Positions 4,356 through 10,874 of a stretch of DNA of 10,874 nt are shown here, in pieces. A model generated the notes under the pieces. It saw only the letters and a program-made list of their open reading frames with translations. It did not search any database and was not told where the DNA came from. The number at the start of each line of letters is the position of its first letter. Position 1 is the first letter of the stretch. Made by a program: the position numbers and the translations under genes. Origin of the DNA: JBQTIP01 sp052388025 (GTDB taxonomy: Bacteria > Actinomycetota > UBA4738 > HRBIN12); assembly GCA_052388025.1 (NCBI GenBank), contig JBQTIP010000294.1, forward strand, positions 1 to 10,874, given 5' to 3'.

Positions 4356-5543
4356 CTACGACGAAGCCGAGATCCTGACCGTCGGTCGGGCTTCGCCGAG
4401 GTGGCGAGGGATGGCCGGAGCAACGACACCGGGCAGGAAGACGAAGAAGCATGTTCCGACGCCGGGACGGTCCTCGACCCACGCCCTCCCGCCGTGAAGG
4501 GCGGCGAACCGGGTCACGAGGGACAGGCCGATCCCGGCCCCGGAGCCGCTCGCACGGGCGGCGCTCCCCTGGCGGAACGGCTCGAAGATCACCGCTTTCA
4601 TCCCCTCGGGGATCCCGGGGCCCTCGTCCTCGACCGAGAGCACCACACCGTCCCTGCGAGCCCGGACCTTGACCATCACCGGAGTACCGACGGGCGTGTG
4701 TTTGGCGGCGTTCGCGAGGAGGTTCTCGAGGATCCGCTCGACCTTCCCGGCGTCCACCGGCAAGACCACCGGATCCGCCACGACGCGGCAGGGATGATCT
4801 TGAAGGAAATCAGCCTCGCCGACCACACGCCTCGCAAGCGCGCCGAGGTCGGCCGACTCGCATTCCGGCTCGATCAAGCCCCGGTCGAGCCGGTCTAGAT
4901 CGAGCAGGTCGGTCACCATGCGATTGAGCTTGCGCCCACTGGCCGAGATGGCGTTCAGCAGGCCGGCGCGTTGCTCCGGCGTGAGCTGAAGTTGCTCCCC
5001 TCGCTCGAGGGTTTGGACCGAACCGAGTATGGCGGTGATCGGGCCACGAAGGTCGTGCGCGATCGCGTGTAGCAGCGTGTCTTTCACGTCGTTCAGCGCC
5101 CGGAGATCCTGCGCCGCCTCACCCTCCTCCGCGGTGAGCTCTCGCTGGCGCTGGAGCTGGTCCTTGAGCGCCGCCAGCACCGCGACCATGAAGAACAGGC
5201 TGAGGAACCGGATGGAGGTGTTGAGATAGAGCGCCGGGCTGCCCAGACGAAACAGCCCGCCGACCAAGTCGGCGGCGAACCACGTGGCCGCCGACGCAAG
5301 CGCGACCAGCACTCCCAAGCCCATGCCCCTGTGCCAGGTCACGAGCGAGACCGGGACCAGGTAGAAGTACCCGAGGATGTTGAGCGGCCCCGTGGCGACG
5401 TCGGCGGCGCCGATCACGAGCACGAGGGAAAGGCCGGTCACCACGACGAACGCCGGGGATCGCCGCTCGAAGTACGACTCGGCGCGGAGGATGTAGCGTC
5501 GCTCCCGGCGCGCGTTGTCGGGACCGCTCCCGCCGCCGAGCAC
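4356..5543 (-). CDS. Membrane-bound sensor histidine kinase
   Basis: Predicted 395-residue sensor kinase. About four membrane segments occupy residues 31-126 (for instance LSLVLVIGAADVA, GYFYLVPVSLVTW, and the stretch before LKDQLQ) with very short external loops, so the signal is probably sensed in or near the membrane. A short coiled linker (127-150) leads to the HisKA domain with phospho-acceptor H163 in AHDLRGPI. The HATPase domain has an N-box ENLLANAAKH (273-282), G1 box DEGPGI (306-311), F box FEPFRQG (320-326) and G2 box GAGIGL (335-340). All key residues are intact. The GTG at 5543 is used because GGAG lies 5 bases upstream. No response regulator is adjacent in the window, so it is an orphan kinase here; the neighbouring cupredoxin may be coexpressed. 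It lies 80 bases after rdgB, and I see no convincing terminator in that gap. Confidence 0.92.
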   Translation of the reverse strand: MLGGGSGPDNARRERRYILRAESYFERRSPAFVVVTGLSLVLVIGAADVATGPLNILGYFYLVPVSLVTWHRGMGLGVLVALASAATWFAADLVGGLFRLGSPALYLNTSIRFLSLFFMVAVLAALKDQLQRQRELTAEEGEAAQDLRALNDVKDTLLHAIAHDLRGPITAILGSVQTLERGEQLQLTPEQRAGLLNAISASGRKLNRMVTDLLDLDRLDRGLIEPECESADLGALARRVVGEADFLQDHPCRVVADPVVLPVDAGKVERILENLLANAAKHTPVGTPVMVKVRARRDGVVLSVEDEGPGIPEGMKAVIFEPFRQGSAARASGSGAGIGLSLVTRFAALHGGRAWVEDRPGVGTCFFVFLPGVVAPAIPRHLGEARPTVRISASS

Positions 5544-5623
5544 GGGCTCTCCGTATGGACTCGTGATGACCCCCTCGATCGTTCACATGAATCGTCGGCG
5601 GTGGGAGCTCGAGTCTTGAGCCG

Positions 5624-6229
5624 TCAGGCCGGATCGCCGAGCAGGCTGCCGAGGGTCCGGAACGCACGCCCGCGGTGGCTGATGCGGTCCTTCTCCTCGG
5701 GATCCAGCTCGGCCATCGTGAGGTCCCAGCCGGCAGGCACGAAGATGGGGTCGTAGCCGAAGCCACCCGACCCGCGGCGCTTGGCGAGAAGCGTCCCGTC
5801 GCAGACGCCCTCGGCCGAGACCTCCCGGCCATCCGGCCAGGCGAGCGCGGCGACGCACCTGTACCTCGCCGTCCGCCCCGATGCGGGCACACCCGCCATG
5901 GCCCGGATCAGCAGCGCCAGGTTCTGCTCGTCGGTGGCACCCTCGCCCGCGTACCTCGCGGATCGATGCCCGGGCGCTCCACCGAGGGCGTCCACCTCGA
6001 TCCCCGAGTCGTCCGCGACGGCGGGGAGCTCCAGCTCCAACGCGCAGGCACGGGCCTTCAGCAACGCGTTCTCGAGGTACGAGCCCCCGGTCTCCTCGAT
6101 CTCGGGCCAGGGACGCGGGTCGCCCTCGGCGGTCACCCATCGAACGGGCCAGCTCGCGCAGATCCGCCGGAGCTCCCGAAGCTTGCCGGGGTTGCGCGAG
6201 GCGATGGCCAGATCCTCGGGGAAGCTCAC
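5624..6229 (-). CDS. rdgB: RdgB/HAM1 family XTP/dITP diphosphatase
   Basis: Hydrolyses non-canonical purine nucleoside triphosphates (XTP, ITP, dITP) to monophosphate and diphosphate, keeping them out of DNA and RNA. The 201-residue length is normal. Family motifs are all present: substrate loop ASRNPGKLRE (S11, N13, K16), YLENALLKA (51-59), ADDSGIEVDALGGAPG (72-86) with metal-binding acidic residues, SARYAGE (90-96), GFGYDPIF (156-163) and ISHRGRAF (183-190). The GTG at 6229 overlaps the rph stop (GTGA), which places the first residues just before the substrate loop. The much longer open frame upstream is only the shadow of rph. It is the last gene of the conserved operon in the same position as in mycobacteria. 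Confidence 0.95.
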   Translation of the reverse strand: MSFPEDLAIASRNPGKLRELRRICASWPVRWVTAEGDPRPWPEIEETGGSYLENALLKARACALELELPAVADDSGIEVDALGGAPGHRSARYAGEGATDEQNLALLIRAMAGVPASGRTARYRCVAALAWPDGREVSAEGVCDGTLLAKRRGSGGFGYDPIFVPAGWDLTMAELDPEEKDRISHRGRAFRTLGSLLGDPA

Positions 6230-6948
6230 CCGCCCAGGGTCTGGCGCTGGATCTCGGTCAGCTGACGGATGCCCTCCTCGGCCAGGTCGACCAGCGCGTC
6301 CAAGGCCTTCCGGTCGAACGGCTCGCCCTCGGCGGTTCCCTGGAGCTCGACCAATGAGCCGGAGCCGGTCATCACGACGTTGAAGTCGACCTCCGCGCTC
6401 GCGTCCTCCTCGTAGGACAGGTCGAGGATCGGCCGGCCGTCGACGATCCCAGCGCTCACGGCCGCGACGCTGTCGGCGAGCGGGTCCTCCACGAGCAGCC
6501 CGCGTTCCCGAAGCGTCCGTACGGCCATCGCGAGAGCGATGTAGCCGGCGGTGATCGATGCGGTTCGCGTCCCGGCATCGGCCTGGAGGACGTCGCAGTC
6601 GATCCAGATGGTCGACTCCCCCAACGCCTTCAGCCTGGTGACGGCGCGAAGGGATCGGCCGATCAGCCGCTGGATCTCCTGCGTTCGCCCGGACGGCCGC
6701 CCCTTCCCGACCTCGCGCGGCGTCCGCTCCATGGTCGAGCGAGGCAGCATCGAGTACTCGGCCGTCACCCACCCCTTCGCGGTTCCCTGAAGGAACCGGG
6801 GCGCCCTGTCCTCGTAGGAGGCCGACACGAGCACCCGGGTCCGGCCCATCTCCAGCAGGACGGATCCCTCCGCCCACTCCTGGTATCCGAGCTCGATCTT
6901 CACCGGCCGAAGGTCCGCGGGACCCCGGCCGTCGGGGCGCTCGCTCAC
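6226..6948 (-). CDS. rph: RNase PH
   Basis: Phosphate-dependent 3' exoribonuclease that trims tRNA precursors, normally a hexamer. The 240-residue protein has the full set of family motifs. These are the N-terminal strand pair around GRTRVLVSAS (35-44), GWVTAEYSMLPRST (59-72), GRTQEIQRLIGRSLR (87-101), the WIDCDVLQADAGTRTASI segment (115-132) with phosphate-binding G126-T-R128, and YEEDASAEVDFNVVMT (179-194) with the catalytic acidic residues. The GTG at 6948 overlaps the stop of the upstream phosphodiesterase gene (GTGA) and has GAAGG about 8 bases upstream. Its stop overlaps the rdgB start in the same way. The tight overlaps imply coupled translation. Confidence 0.96.
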   Translation of the reverse strand: MSERPDGRGPADLRPVKIELGYQEWAEGSVLLEMGRTRVLVSASYEDRAPRFLQGTAKGWVTAEYSMLPRSTMERTPREVGKGRPSGRTQEIQRLIGRSLRAVTRLKALGESTIWIDCDVLQADAGTRTASITAGYIALAMAVRTLRERGLLVEDPLADSVAAVSAGIVDGRPILDLSYEEDASAEVDFNVVMTGSGSLVELQGTAEGEPFDRKALDALVDLAEEGIRQLTEIQRQTLGG

Positions 6949-7697
6949 TCGCGCACCTTCATCCGCAAGCCTTCCTCCGCGAGCTCGATCGGGCCGTCGA
7001 ACGCCTCGGCCGCCTGCGCCCGCGAGACTTCCTTGTCGAGGGAGGGCCAGAAGTGGGTGAGCACCAGCCGGTCCGCCCCTGCCCTCCCGGCGTACTCGGC
7101 CGCCTGGCGGGCGGAGAGGTGGAACGGCAGGAGGTCGTCCCGGTCCTGCCAGGTCGCCTCCGACAGCAGGACGTCCGCACCGCGTGCGAGCTCCTCCAGC
7201 TCGTGCGTCGGGCCGGTGTCGCCGGAGTAGGCGAGCACGCCGTCCCCGCCGTCGATGCGGAACCCCAGGGCCTTCAACCCGAGGTGCTCCATTGGACGCG
7301 TCTGGATCCGAAACGGCCCGAGCTCGAACCCATCCCCCGGTTCGACTTCGTGGACCGCGAAGGTCACACGCATCGCCACCTGGCTGTCGATCGAGACGAG
7401 GCCCGCGCACTGGTCGAAGAAGCCCGCCGGCGAGTGCAGGGGGATACCGCGAGGCCCGAGCTCGCCGTAGAACCGCGCGTAGAAGAACGGGTAGAGGTCG
7501 ACGAAGTGGTCGGGGTGAGCGTGGGTGATCAGCACACCGTGCACGTCTTCCATCTGGATGTGCTCCTGAAGCCTGGCGAGCGTCCCCGTCCCCGCATCGA
7601 CCAGCAGGTTGAAGCCGTCCTGCCGAACCAGGTAGCCGCTCGTGGCGCCGTCCGGGTACGGCCAGGTTCCGCTTGCTCCGAGAACGGTCAGCTCCAC
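6945..7697 (-). CDS. Metallo-beta-lactamase-fold phosphodiesterase, Rv1339-like (probable cAMP phosphodiesterase)
   Basis: The 250-residue protein has an intact metallo-beta-lactamase/RNase Z-type metal site: H59, H61, D63, H64 in THAHPDH, H138 in PMEHLG, D160 in AYSGDTG and H215 in LTHFWP, plus H193 in PFHLSARQAAEYA. The sequence pattern and its place between murI and rph correspond to M. tuberculosis Rv1339, which has been reported as an atypical class II cAMP phosphodiesterase. The older label for such genes is ribonuclease Z-like, and I cannot exclude another phosphodiester substrate. GTG 7697 is chosen because the fold begins directly with VELTVLGASG and GAAAGG lies about 7 bases upstream, inside the end of murI. 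The gene overlaps the murI stop by 10 bases and is overlapped by rph at its end. Confidence 0.9.
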   Translation of the reverse strand: MELTVLGASGTWPYPDGATSGYLVRQDGFNLLVDAGTGTLARLQEHIQMEDVHGVLITHAHPDHFVDLYPFFYARFYGELGPRGIPLHSPAGFFDQCAGLVSIDSQVAMRVTFAVHEVEPGDGFELGPFRIQTRPMEHLGLKALGFRIDGGDGVLAYSGDTGPTHELEELARGADVLLSEATWQDRDDLLPFHLSARQAAEYAGRAGADRLVLTHFWPSLDKEVSRAQAAEAFDGPIELAEEGLRMKVRE

Positions 7698-8521
7698 GAG
7701 ACGCCTTTCACGAGTCCGACCTCTGCGGCGCCGATACCGCCGATGTCGGGACCCAGGAAGTGCTGGGCGACCGACCGGAACTGTTGGGGCTCCCCGGTGC
7801 ACAGGAACTCGTGCTCGGGCGCCGACGGCTCCGCCCGCTGCAGGTCGCGCTCGAGAAGGGTCGCGTAGACGTCCTTCGCCGTCTCCTCCGCCGAGGAGAC
7901 CAGCACGATCTCATCGCCGAGGACGTAGCTGATGAGGCCGGCCAGCATCGGGTAGTGCGTGCAACCGAGGATCAACGTGTCGATGCCCTCCTTCCGTAGC
8001 GGAAGAAGATACCCGCGCGCGATGGTCAGCAGCTCGTCGCTCGCCGTGTCGCCCAGCTCCACGTGCTCCACGAAGGCCGGGCAGGCGCGAGAGGAAAGGG
8101 CCACATCGGAGCCGACCGCGACCGCCGTCACGGCCCGGTCGTACGCGCCGCTCGCTACGGTCGCCTCGGTCCCGATCAGCCCGACCCGCCCGTTGTGGGT
8201 GGCGCGAACAGCCGCCCGCGCGCCGGGGTCGATCACCCCGATGACGGGGATGCTCGTTGCCTCCGTCACCTCGCGGATCGCCGCCACCTCGACGGAGTTG
8301 CAGGCGACGACCAGCATCTTCACATCGCGCGAGACGAGGTACGCCGCGATGTCCAGCGCGAAAGCGCGGATCTCCTCGAGCGGCCTGGGCCCGTACGGGA
8401 AGCGGGCGGTGTCCCCGACGTACACGATCGGCTCATGCGGCAGAAGATCGAAGACGGCGCGGGCGACCGTGAGCCCACCGACCCCGGAGTCGAAGATGCC
8501 GATCGGTCGGCTATCGGGCAC
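7688..8521 (-). CDS. murI: Glutamate racemase
   Basis: Converts L-glutamate to the D-glutamate needed for the peptidoglycan stem peptide, without a cofactor. The 277-residue protein starts with the diagnostic PIGIFDSGVGGLTV (D11). It contains YVGDTARFPYG (34-44), the first catalytic cysteine C74 in VACNSVEVA, and the second, C187, in GCTHYP. All catalytic residues are present. GTG 8521 lies 3 bases after the cysM stop and immediately ahead of the family N-terminus; the ribosome binding site is weak, so translational coupling to cysM is likely. In mycobacteria a rhomboid protease gene separates cysM and murI; here there is none. Confidence 0.97.
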   Translation of the reverse strand: MPDSRPIGIFDSGVGGLTVARAVFDLLPHEPIVYVGDTARFPYGPRPLEEIRAFALDIAAYLVSRDVKMLVVACNSVEVAAIREVTEATSIPVIGVIDPGARAAVRATHNGRVGLIGTEATVASGAYDRAVTAVAVGSDVALSSRACPAFVEHVELGDTASDELLTIARGYLLPLRKEGIDTLILGCTHYPMLAGLISYVLGDEIVLVSSAEETAKDVYATLLERDLQRAEPSAPEHEFLCTGEPQQFRSVAQHFLGPDIGGIGAAEVGLVKGVSWS

Positions 8522-8524
8522 GGG

Positions 8525-9457
8525 CTACCACCAGAGGGTCTCCGCGACGCCCTTCTCGGCCCGTTCGATCTCGGGCGCCCAGGCCTCCGTGGACAGATAC
8601 TTCCACCCGCCGTCGGCGAGCAGGCACACGATGTCGCCGTCGTCGAGCTCGGCGGCGATGCGCTGGGCGATGTGCACTACCGCCCCCGACGAGATGCCGG
8701 CGAAGATCGCCTCCTTCTCCGTCAGCTCCCGGGTCGCGCGCAACGAATCCGAGGAGCTCACCAGGAACTTCCGGTCGAGCAGCGACTCATCGAAGATCGG
8801 CGGGGTGAACCCCTCGTCGAGGGAACGGAGCCCGTAGACGAGATCGCCCAGCTCCGGCTCCGCGGCGATCACCTCGACGCCGGGGTTGTGCTCGCGCAGG
8901 CGCCGGCCTACGCCGGTGAGCGTCCCTCCCGTTCCGAGGCCGGCGACGAAGTGGGTGAGCCCGGGGAGGTCCCGCACGATCTCGGCTCCCGTTCCCTCGT
9001 AGTGGGCGAGAGGGTTCGCCTCGTTCCCGTACTGGAACGGCATGAAGTAGCGGGCGTCGCGCGATAGGGCCCTCGCCACCTCGATCGCGCCGTTCGTCCC
9101 CTTGTCCCCCGCCGAGAACACGACCTCGGCGCCGAACAGCTCGAGCAGCCGCACCCGCTCCTCGCTCGCGTTGTCGGGGATCACCACGGTGAGGCGGTAG
9201 CCCTTGCACCGCGCCACCATAGCGAGGGCGATGCCGGTGTTACCGGAGGTGGGCTCAAGGATGGTCTTGTCCGGCGTGAGGGCTCCGGATCGCTCGGCCT
9301 CCTCGATCATCGCCTTCGCGATGCGGTCCTTCGTCGAGCCGGTCGGGTTCTGCCCCTCGAGCTTGCCCCACAGGCGGACGCCGGGCTTCGGGCTCATGCG
9401 GGGCATGCCCACGAGGGGCGTGTCCCCGATGGCGTCCAGGATGTCGGCGAAGCGCAC
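8525..9457 (-). CDS. cysM: O-phosphoserine sulfhydrylase CysM (CysO-dependent cysteine synthase)
   Basis: PLP enzyme that, in M. tuberculosis, joins O-phosphoserine-derived aminoacrylate with thiocarboxylated CysO to give CysO-cysteine. The 310-residue protein has K43 (Schiff base) in NPTGSTKDR, PTSGNTGIA (69-77), phosphate loop GTGGT (175-179) and S257/S258 near the PLP ring nitrogen. GLRSLDEGF (209-217) corresponds to the mycobacterial segment whose Arg (here R211) is linked to phosphoserine preference. The conserved ending DGGWKYLSTEAW and an aromatic C-terminus (TLWW) fit the CysM type, whose tail enters the active site, rather than general CysK. Its neighbour cysO supports this choice. 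GTG 9457 is chosen from family length. It has no ribosome binding site but lies 6 bases after an extended -10. Confidence 0.95.
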   Translation of the reverse strand: MRFADILDAIGDTPLVGMPRMSPKPGVRLWGKLEGQNPTGSTKDRIAKAMIEEAERSGALTPDKTILEPTSGNTGIALAMVARCKGYRLTVVIPDNASEERVRLLELFGAEVVFSAGDKGTNGAIEVARALSRDARYFMPFQYGNEANPLAHYEGTGAEIVRDLPGLTHFVAGLGTGGTLTGVGRRLREHNPGVEVIAAEPELGDLVYGLRSLDEGFTPPIFDESLLDRKFLVSSSDSLRATRELTEKEAIFAGISSGAVVHIAQRIAAELDDGDIVCLLADGGWKYLSTEAWAPEIERAEKGVAETLWW

Positions 9458-9463
9458 GGCGCG

Positions 9464-9472
9464 ATTATCCCA
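9464..9472 (-). promoter_or_regulatory. Candidate internal leaderless promoter for cysM
   Basis: In the 38-base gap between cysO and cysM the minus strand reads TGGGATAAT (9472-9464), then six bases, then the GTG start at 9457. This is an extended -10 at the distance that puts the transcript start on or next to the start codon. The L,D-transpeptidase gene has the same arrangement. No good -35 is visible. This could give cysM and the genes after it some expression independent of the upstream operon. Confidence 0.4.
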
Positions 9473-9495
9473 GCGGAACCGGCCGGCCCGACGGC

Positions 9496-9771
9496 TCAGC
9501 CGCCGGCGACGGCCGGCAGGATCGAGACGGTATCGCCTTCCTTGAGGGCGGTCTCGAGCGAGCCCAGGTACCGGACGTCCTCGTCGTTCAGGTAGACGTT
9601 GACGAACCGGTGCAGGCCGCCGTCGTCGGACACGATGTTCTTCGTGATCCCCGGGTACCTCGACTCGAGATCGCTCAGAAGGTCGCGGAGGGTCGAGCCC
9701 TCGGCGTCGACCTGCGCATCGCCGTCAACGTGCTTGCGGAGGATCGTCGGGAGCTTCACGCGAACCGCCAT
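9496..9771 (-). CDS. cysO: CysO, ubiquitin-like sulfur carrier protein
   Basis: Small sulfur carrier of the MoaD/ThiS ubiquitin-like fold. Its C-terminal glycine is adenylated, then converted to a thiocarboxylate that donates sulfur to CysM. The 91-residue protein ends in SILPAVAGG, with the required terminal Gly-Gly. It also shows the central LHRFVNVYLNDEDVRYLG (53-70) that is nearly identical to what I recall of mycobacterial CysO, distinguishing it from MoaD or ThiS. The ATG at 9771 follows the upstream stop by 3 bases; TAGGAG runs directly into the ATG and an AAGGG lies further upstream. Both partners are adjacent: activator upstream, synthase downstream. Confidence 0.96.
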   Translation of the reverse strand: MAVRVKLPTILRKHVDGDAQVDAEGSTLRDLLSDLESRYPGITKNIVSDDGGLHRFVNVYLNDEDVRYLGSLETALKEGDTVSILPAVAGG

Positions 9772-9774
9772 CTC

Positions 9775-10635
9775 CTATCCCTTCGTGGTCGAGACGCCGT
9801 GTTCGGCCTCCGGCGGCGCCTGGCCGGGGGTGAGGCCGCAGAACGCGTCGTAGTCGATCAGCTCGGTGACCGTCGGCCCCTTGCCGCAGACGGGGCAGTC
9901 GGCGTCCCAACGAACGTTCACCGTGGTGAACTCCATCGCGAGCGCATCGAAGATCAAGAGGCGCCCGACGAGCGGCTCGCCGATGCCGGTGATCAGCTTG
10001 ATCGCCTCGGTCGCCTGGATGCACCCGACGATCCCGGGCAGCACGCCGAAGACTCCGCCCTCCGCGCAGGACGGCACGGTCCCGGGCGGCGGAGGCTGGG
10101 GGAACAGACAGCGGTAGCACGGTGCCTCCTGGCCCGGCATGAACACGGTCGCCTGCCCGTCGAACTGGTAGATCGACCCGTACACGAGCGGCTTGCCGAG
10201 CATCTGCGTCGCGTCGTTCACGAGGTAGCGCACCGGGAAGTTGTCGGTGCCGTCGACGATGATGTCGTAGGGCTCGAGGATCTCGAACGCGTTGGCCGAG
10301 GACAAGATCGTGTCGTGCGAGATCACCTCGATCGTCGGGTTGATCGCCCGTAGGCGGTCGACGGCCGACTCCACCTTCGGGCGCCCCACATCGGCCGTCG
10401 AGTGCAGGATCTGGCGCTGGAGGTTCGTCAGGTCCACCCTGTCGAAGTCGAGGATGCCGAGCGTGCCGATCCCGGCCGCGGCGAGGTACATCGACACCGG
10501 CGAGCCCAGGCCCCCCGCGCCGATCGCGAGGACCCTGGCGTCGAGCAGCTTGGCCTGCCCCGCACCGCCGATCTGCGGCAGGATGATGTGGCGCGCGTAG
10601 CGCGTGACCTGGTCCTCGGTGAAGCCGAAGCTCAT
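9775..10635 (-). CDS. MoeB/ThiF-type E1-like adenylyltransferase, no rhodanese domain
   Basis: Predicted to adenylate the C-terminus of CysO (and perhaps other sulfur carriers) using ATP. The 286-residue protein has the nucleotide-binding GAGGLG (39-44), the DFDRVDLTNLQRQ segment (63-75) with R74, K87, and D131 in DGTDNFPVRY. Two zinc Cys pairs are present (C173/C176 and C247/C250), as is the conserved loop cysteine C190 in SCAEGGVFGV. In M. tuberculosis the corresponding activator is MoeZ, encoded elsewhere and carrying a C-terminal rhodanese domain. Here the chain stops shortly after the linker (LIDYDAFCG, 259-267), before any rhodanese, so the sulfur donor must be another protein. The ATG at 10635 overlaps the mec stop (ATGA), with GAGGG four bases upstream. 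A longer open frame to 10824 is a shadow of mec. Confidence 0.93.
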   Translation of the reverse strand: MSFGFTEDQVTRYARHIILPQIGGAGQAKLLDARVLAIGAGGLGSPVSMYLAAAGIGTLGILDFDRVDLTNLQRQILHSTADVGRPKVESAVDRLRAINPTIEVISHDTILSSANAFEILEPYDIIVDGTDNFPVRYLVNDATQMLGKPLVYGSIYQFDGQATVFMPGQEAPCYRCLFPQPPPPGTVPSCAEGGVFGVLPGIVGCIQATEAIKLITGIGEPLVGRLLIFDALAMEFTTVNVRWDADCPVCGKGPTVTELIDYDAFCGLTPGQAPPEAEHGVSTTKG

Positions 10636-10874
10636 GTGACCCTCAGCTCCTCTTCCTCGATCTGGGTGTCTCGCATCTGGAACGCCCGCATTACGGGATT
10701 CTCCCGGTCTGTGAGCGAAAGGATCAGGTACCGGACGTCCGGGTAGAAGGCGAGGCGCTGGTCGGTGTCCGACGGGTAGGCCTCGGAGTGGGTGTGGGTG
10801 TGGTAGATGCCGTACAGCTCCCAACCCTCCGCGTCGATCTCGTCGAACACCCGCAGCTGATCCTTGCCGTCCAG
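10632..10874 (-). CDS. mec: Mec, JAMM/MPN+ peptidase acting on CysO-cysteine (5' end outside window)
   Basis: Zinc metallopeptidase that, in mycobacteria, clips cysteine from the CysO-cysteine adduct and regenerates CysO. The open frame enters from the right edge in phase (Leu-Asp-Gly-Lys at the edge) and stops at TGA 10634-10632, giving about the last 80 residues. The JAMM motif is complete in the visible part: YHTHTHSEAYPSDTD has the two zinc His residues, the Ser and the zinc Asp. The catalytic Glu nearer the N-terminus would lie outside. Its place directly upstream of the activator, cysO and cysM supports this assignment. The visible GTG at 10850 is internal. Confidence 0.93.
   Translation of the reverse strand: MDGKDQLRVFDEIDAEGWELYGIYHTHTHSEAYPSDTDQRLAFYPDVRYLILSLTDRENPVMRAFQMRDTQIEEEELRVT

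Noticed and set aside
5544..5623. Gap between rdgB and the kinase gene searched for a terminator or promoter
   Set aside because: Only weak, short complementary words (for example TTCA-CA-TGAA) and no convincing -10/-35 pair could be found.
8063..9067. 334-residue plus-strand open frame opposite murI and cysM
   Set aside because: It spans two genes on the other strand whose catalytic motifs are all intact; no own signature.

Overview
The window is about 10.9 kb of GC-rich DNA, most probably chromosomal DNA of an actinobacterium (Actinomycetota), perhaps from an uncultivated lineage. The strongest sign is a minus-strand operon covering about half the window: mec, moeB-like, cysO, cysM, murI, a metallo-beta-lactamase-fold phosphodiesterase, rph and rdgB. 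This matches the order I recall for Mycobacterium tuberculosis Rv1334-Rv1341, but without the rhomboid gene (Rv1337) and with an E1-like activator gene added. GTG starts, stop/start overlaps and apparently leaderless promoters fit this group.

Region 1 (1-780) holds the 3' end of an ECF42-type sigma factor gene, then about 320 bases with no recognisable gene but with short direct and inverted repeats, then a 47-base stretch matching the 3' half of a tRNA-Lys(CUU) gene without a matching 5' half. The last looks like an attachment-site remnant marking the edge of an island that extends left out of the window. Region 2 (781-1733) holds a lipoprotein L,D-transpeptidase (minus) and an intact tRNA-Leu(UAG) (plus).

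Region 3 (1736-3960) looks like a very small genomic island. It starts at the 3' end of tRNA-Leu and ends at a 14-base perfect copy of that 3' end. Between the two lie only a vapB-vapC toxin-antitoxin pair (minus) and a divergent AAA/DUF4143 ATPase gene (plus), with no integrase. The 146-base divergent promoter region carries three 18-base repeats at exact 23-base spacing ahead of the ATPase, and a related ATGTGG word twice just before vapB. The two units may share a regulator. This is the most unusual part of the window.

Region 4 (3961-5543, minus) holds a secreted cupredoxin-like protein lacking the usual axial Met, and a membrane histidine kinase without an adjacent response regulator.

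Region 5 (5624-10874, minus) is the conserved operon. CysO, the ThiF/MoeB-like activator, CysM and Mec form the protein-thiocarboxylate route to cysteine from O-phosphoserine. MurI supplies D-glutamate for peptidoglycan, the metallo-beta-lactamase-fold protein probably hydrolyses cAMP, RNase PH trims tRNA 3' ends, and RdgB removes non-canonical purine nucleotides. The genes overlap or lie at most 38 bases apart, so they are probably one transcript, with a possible extra leaderless promoter in front of cysM.
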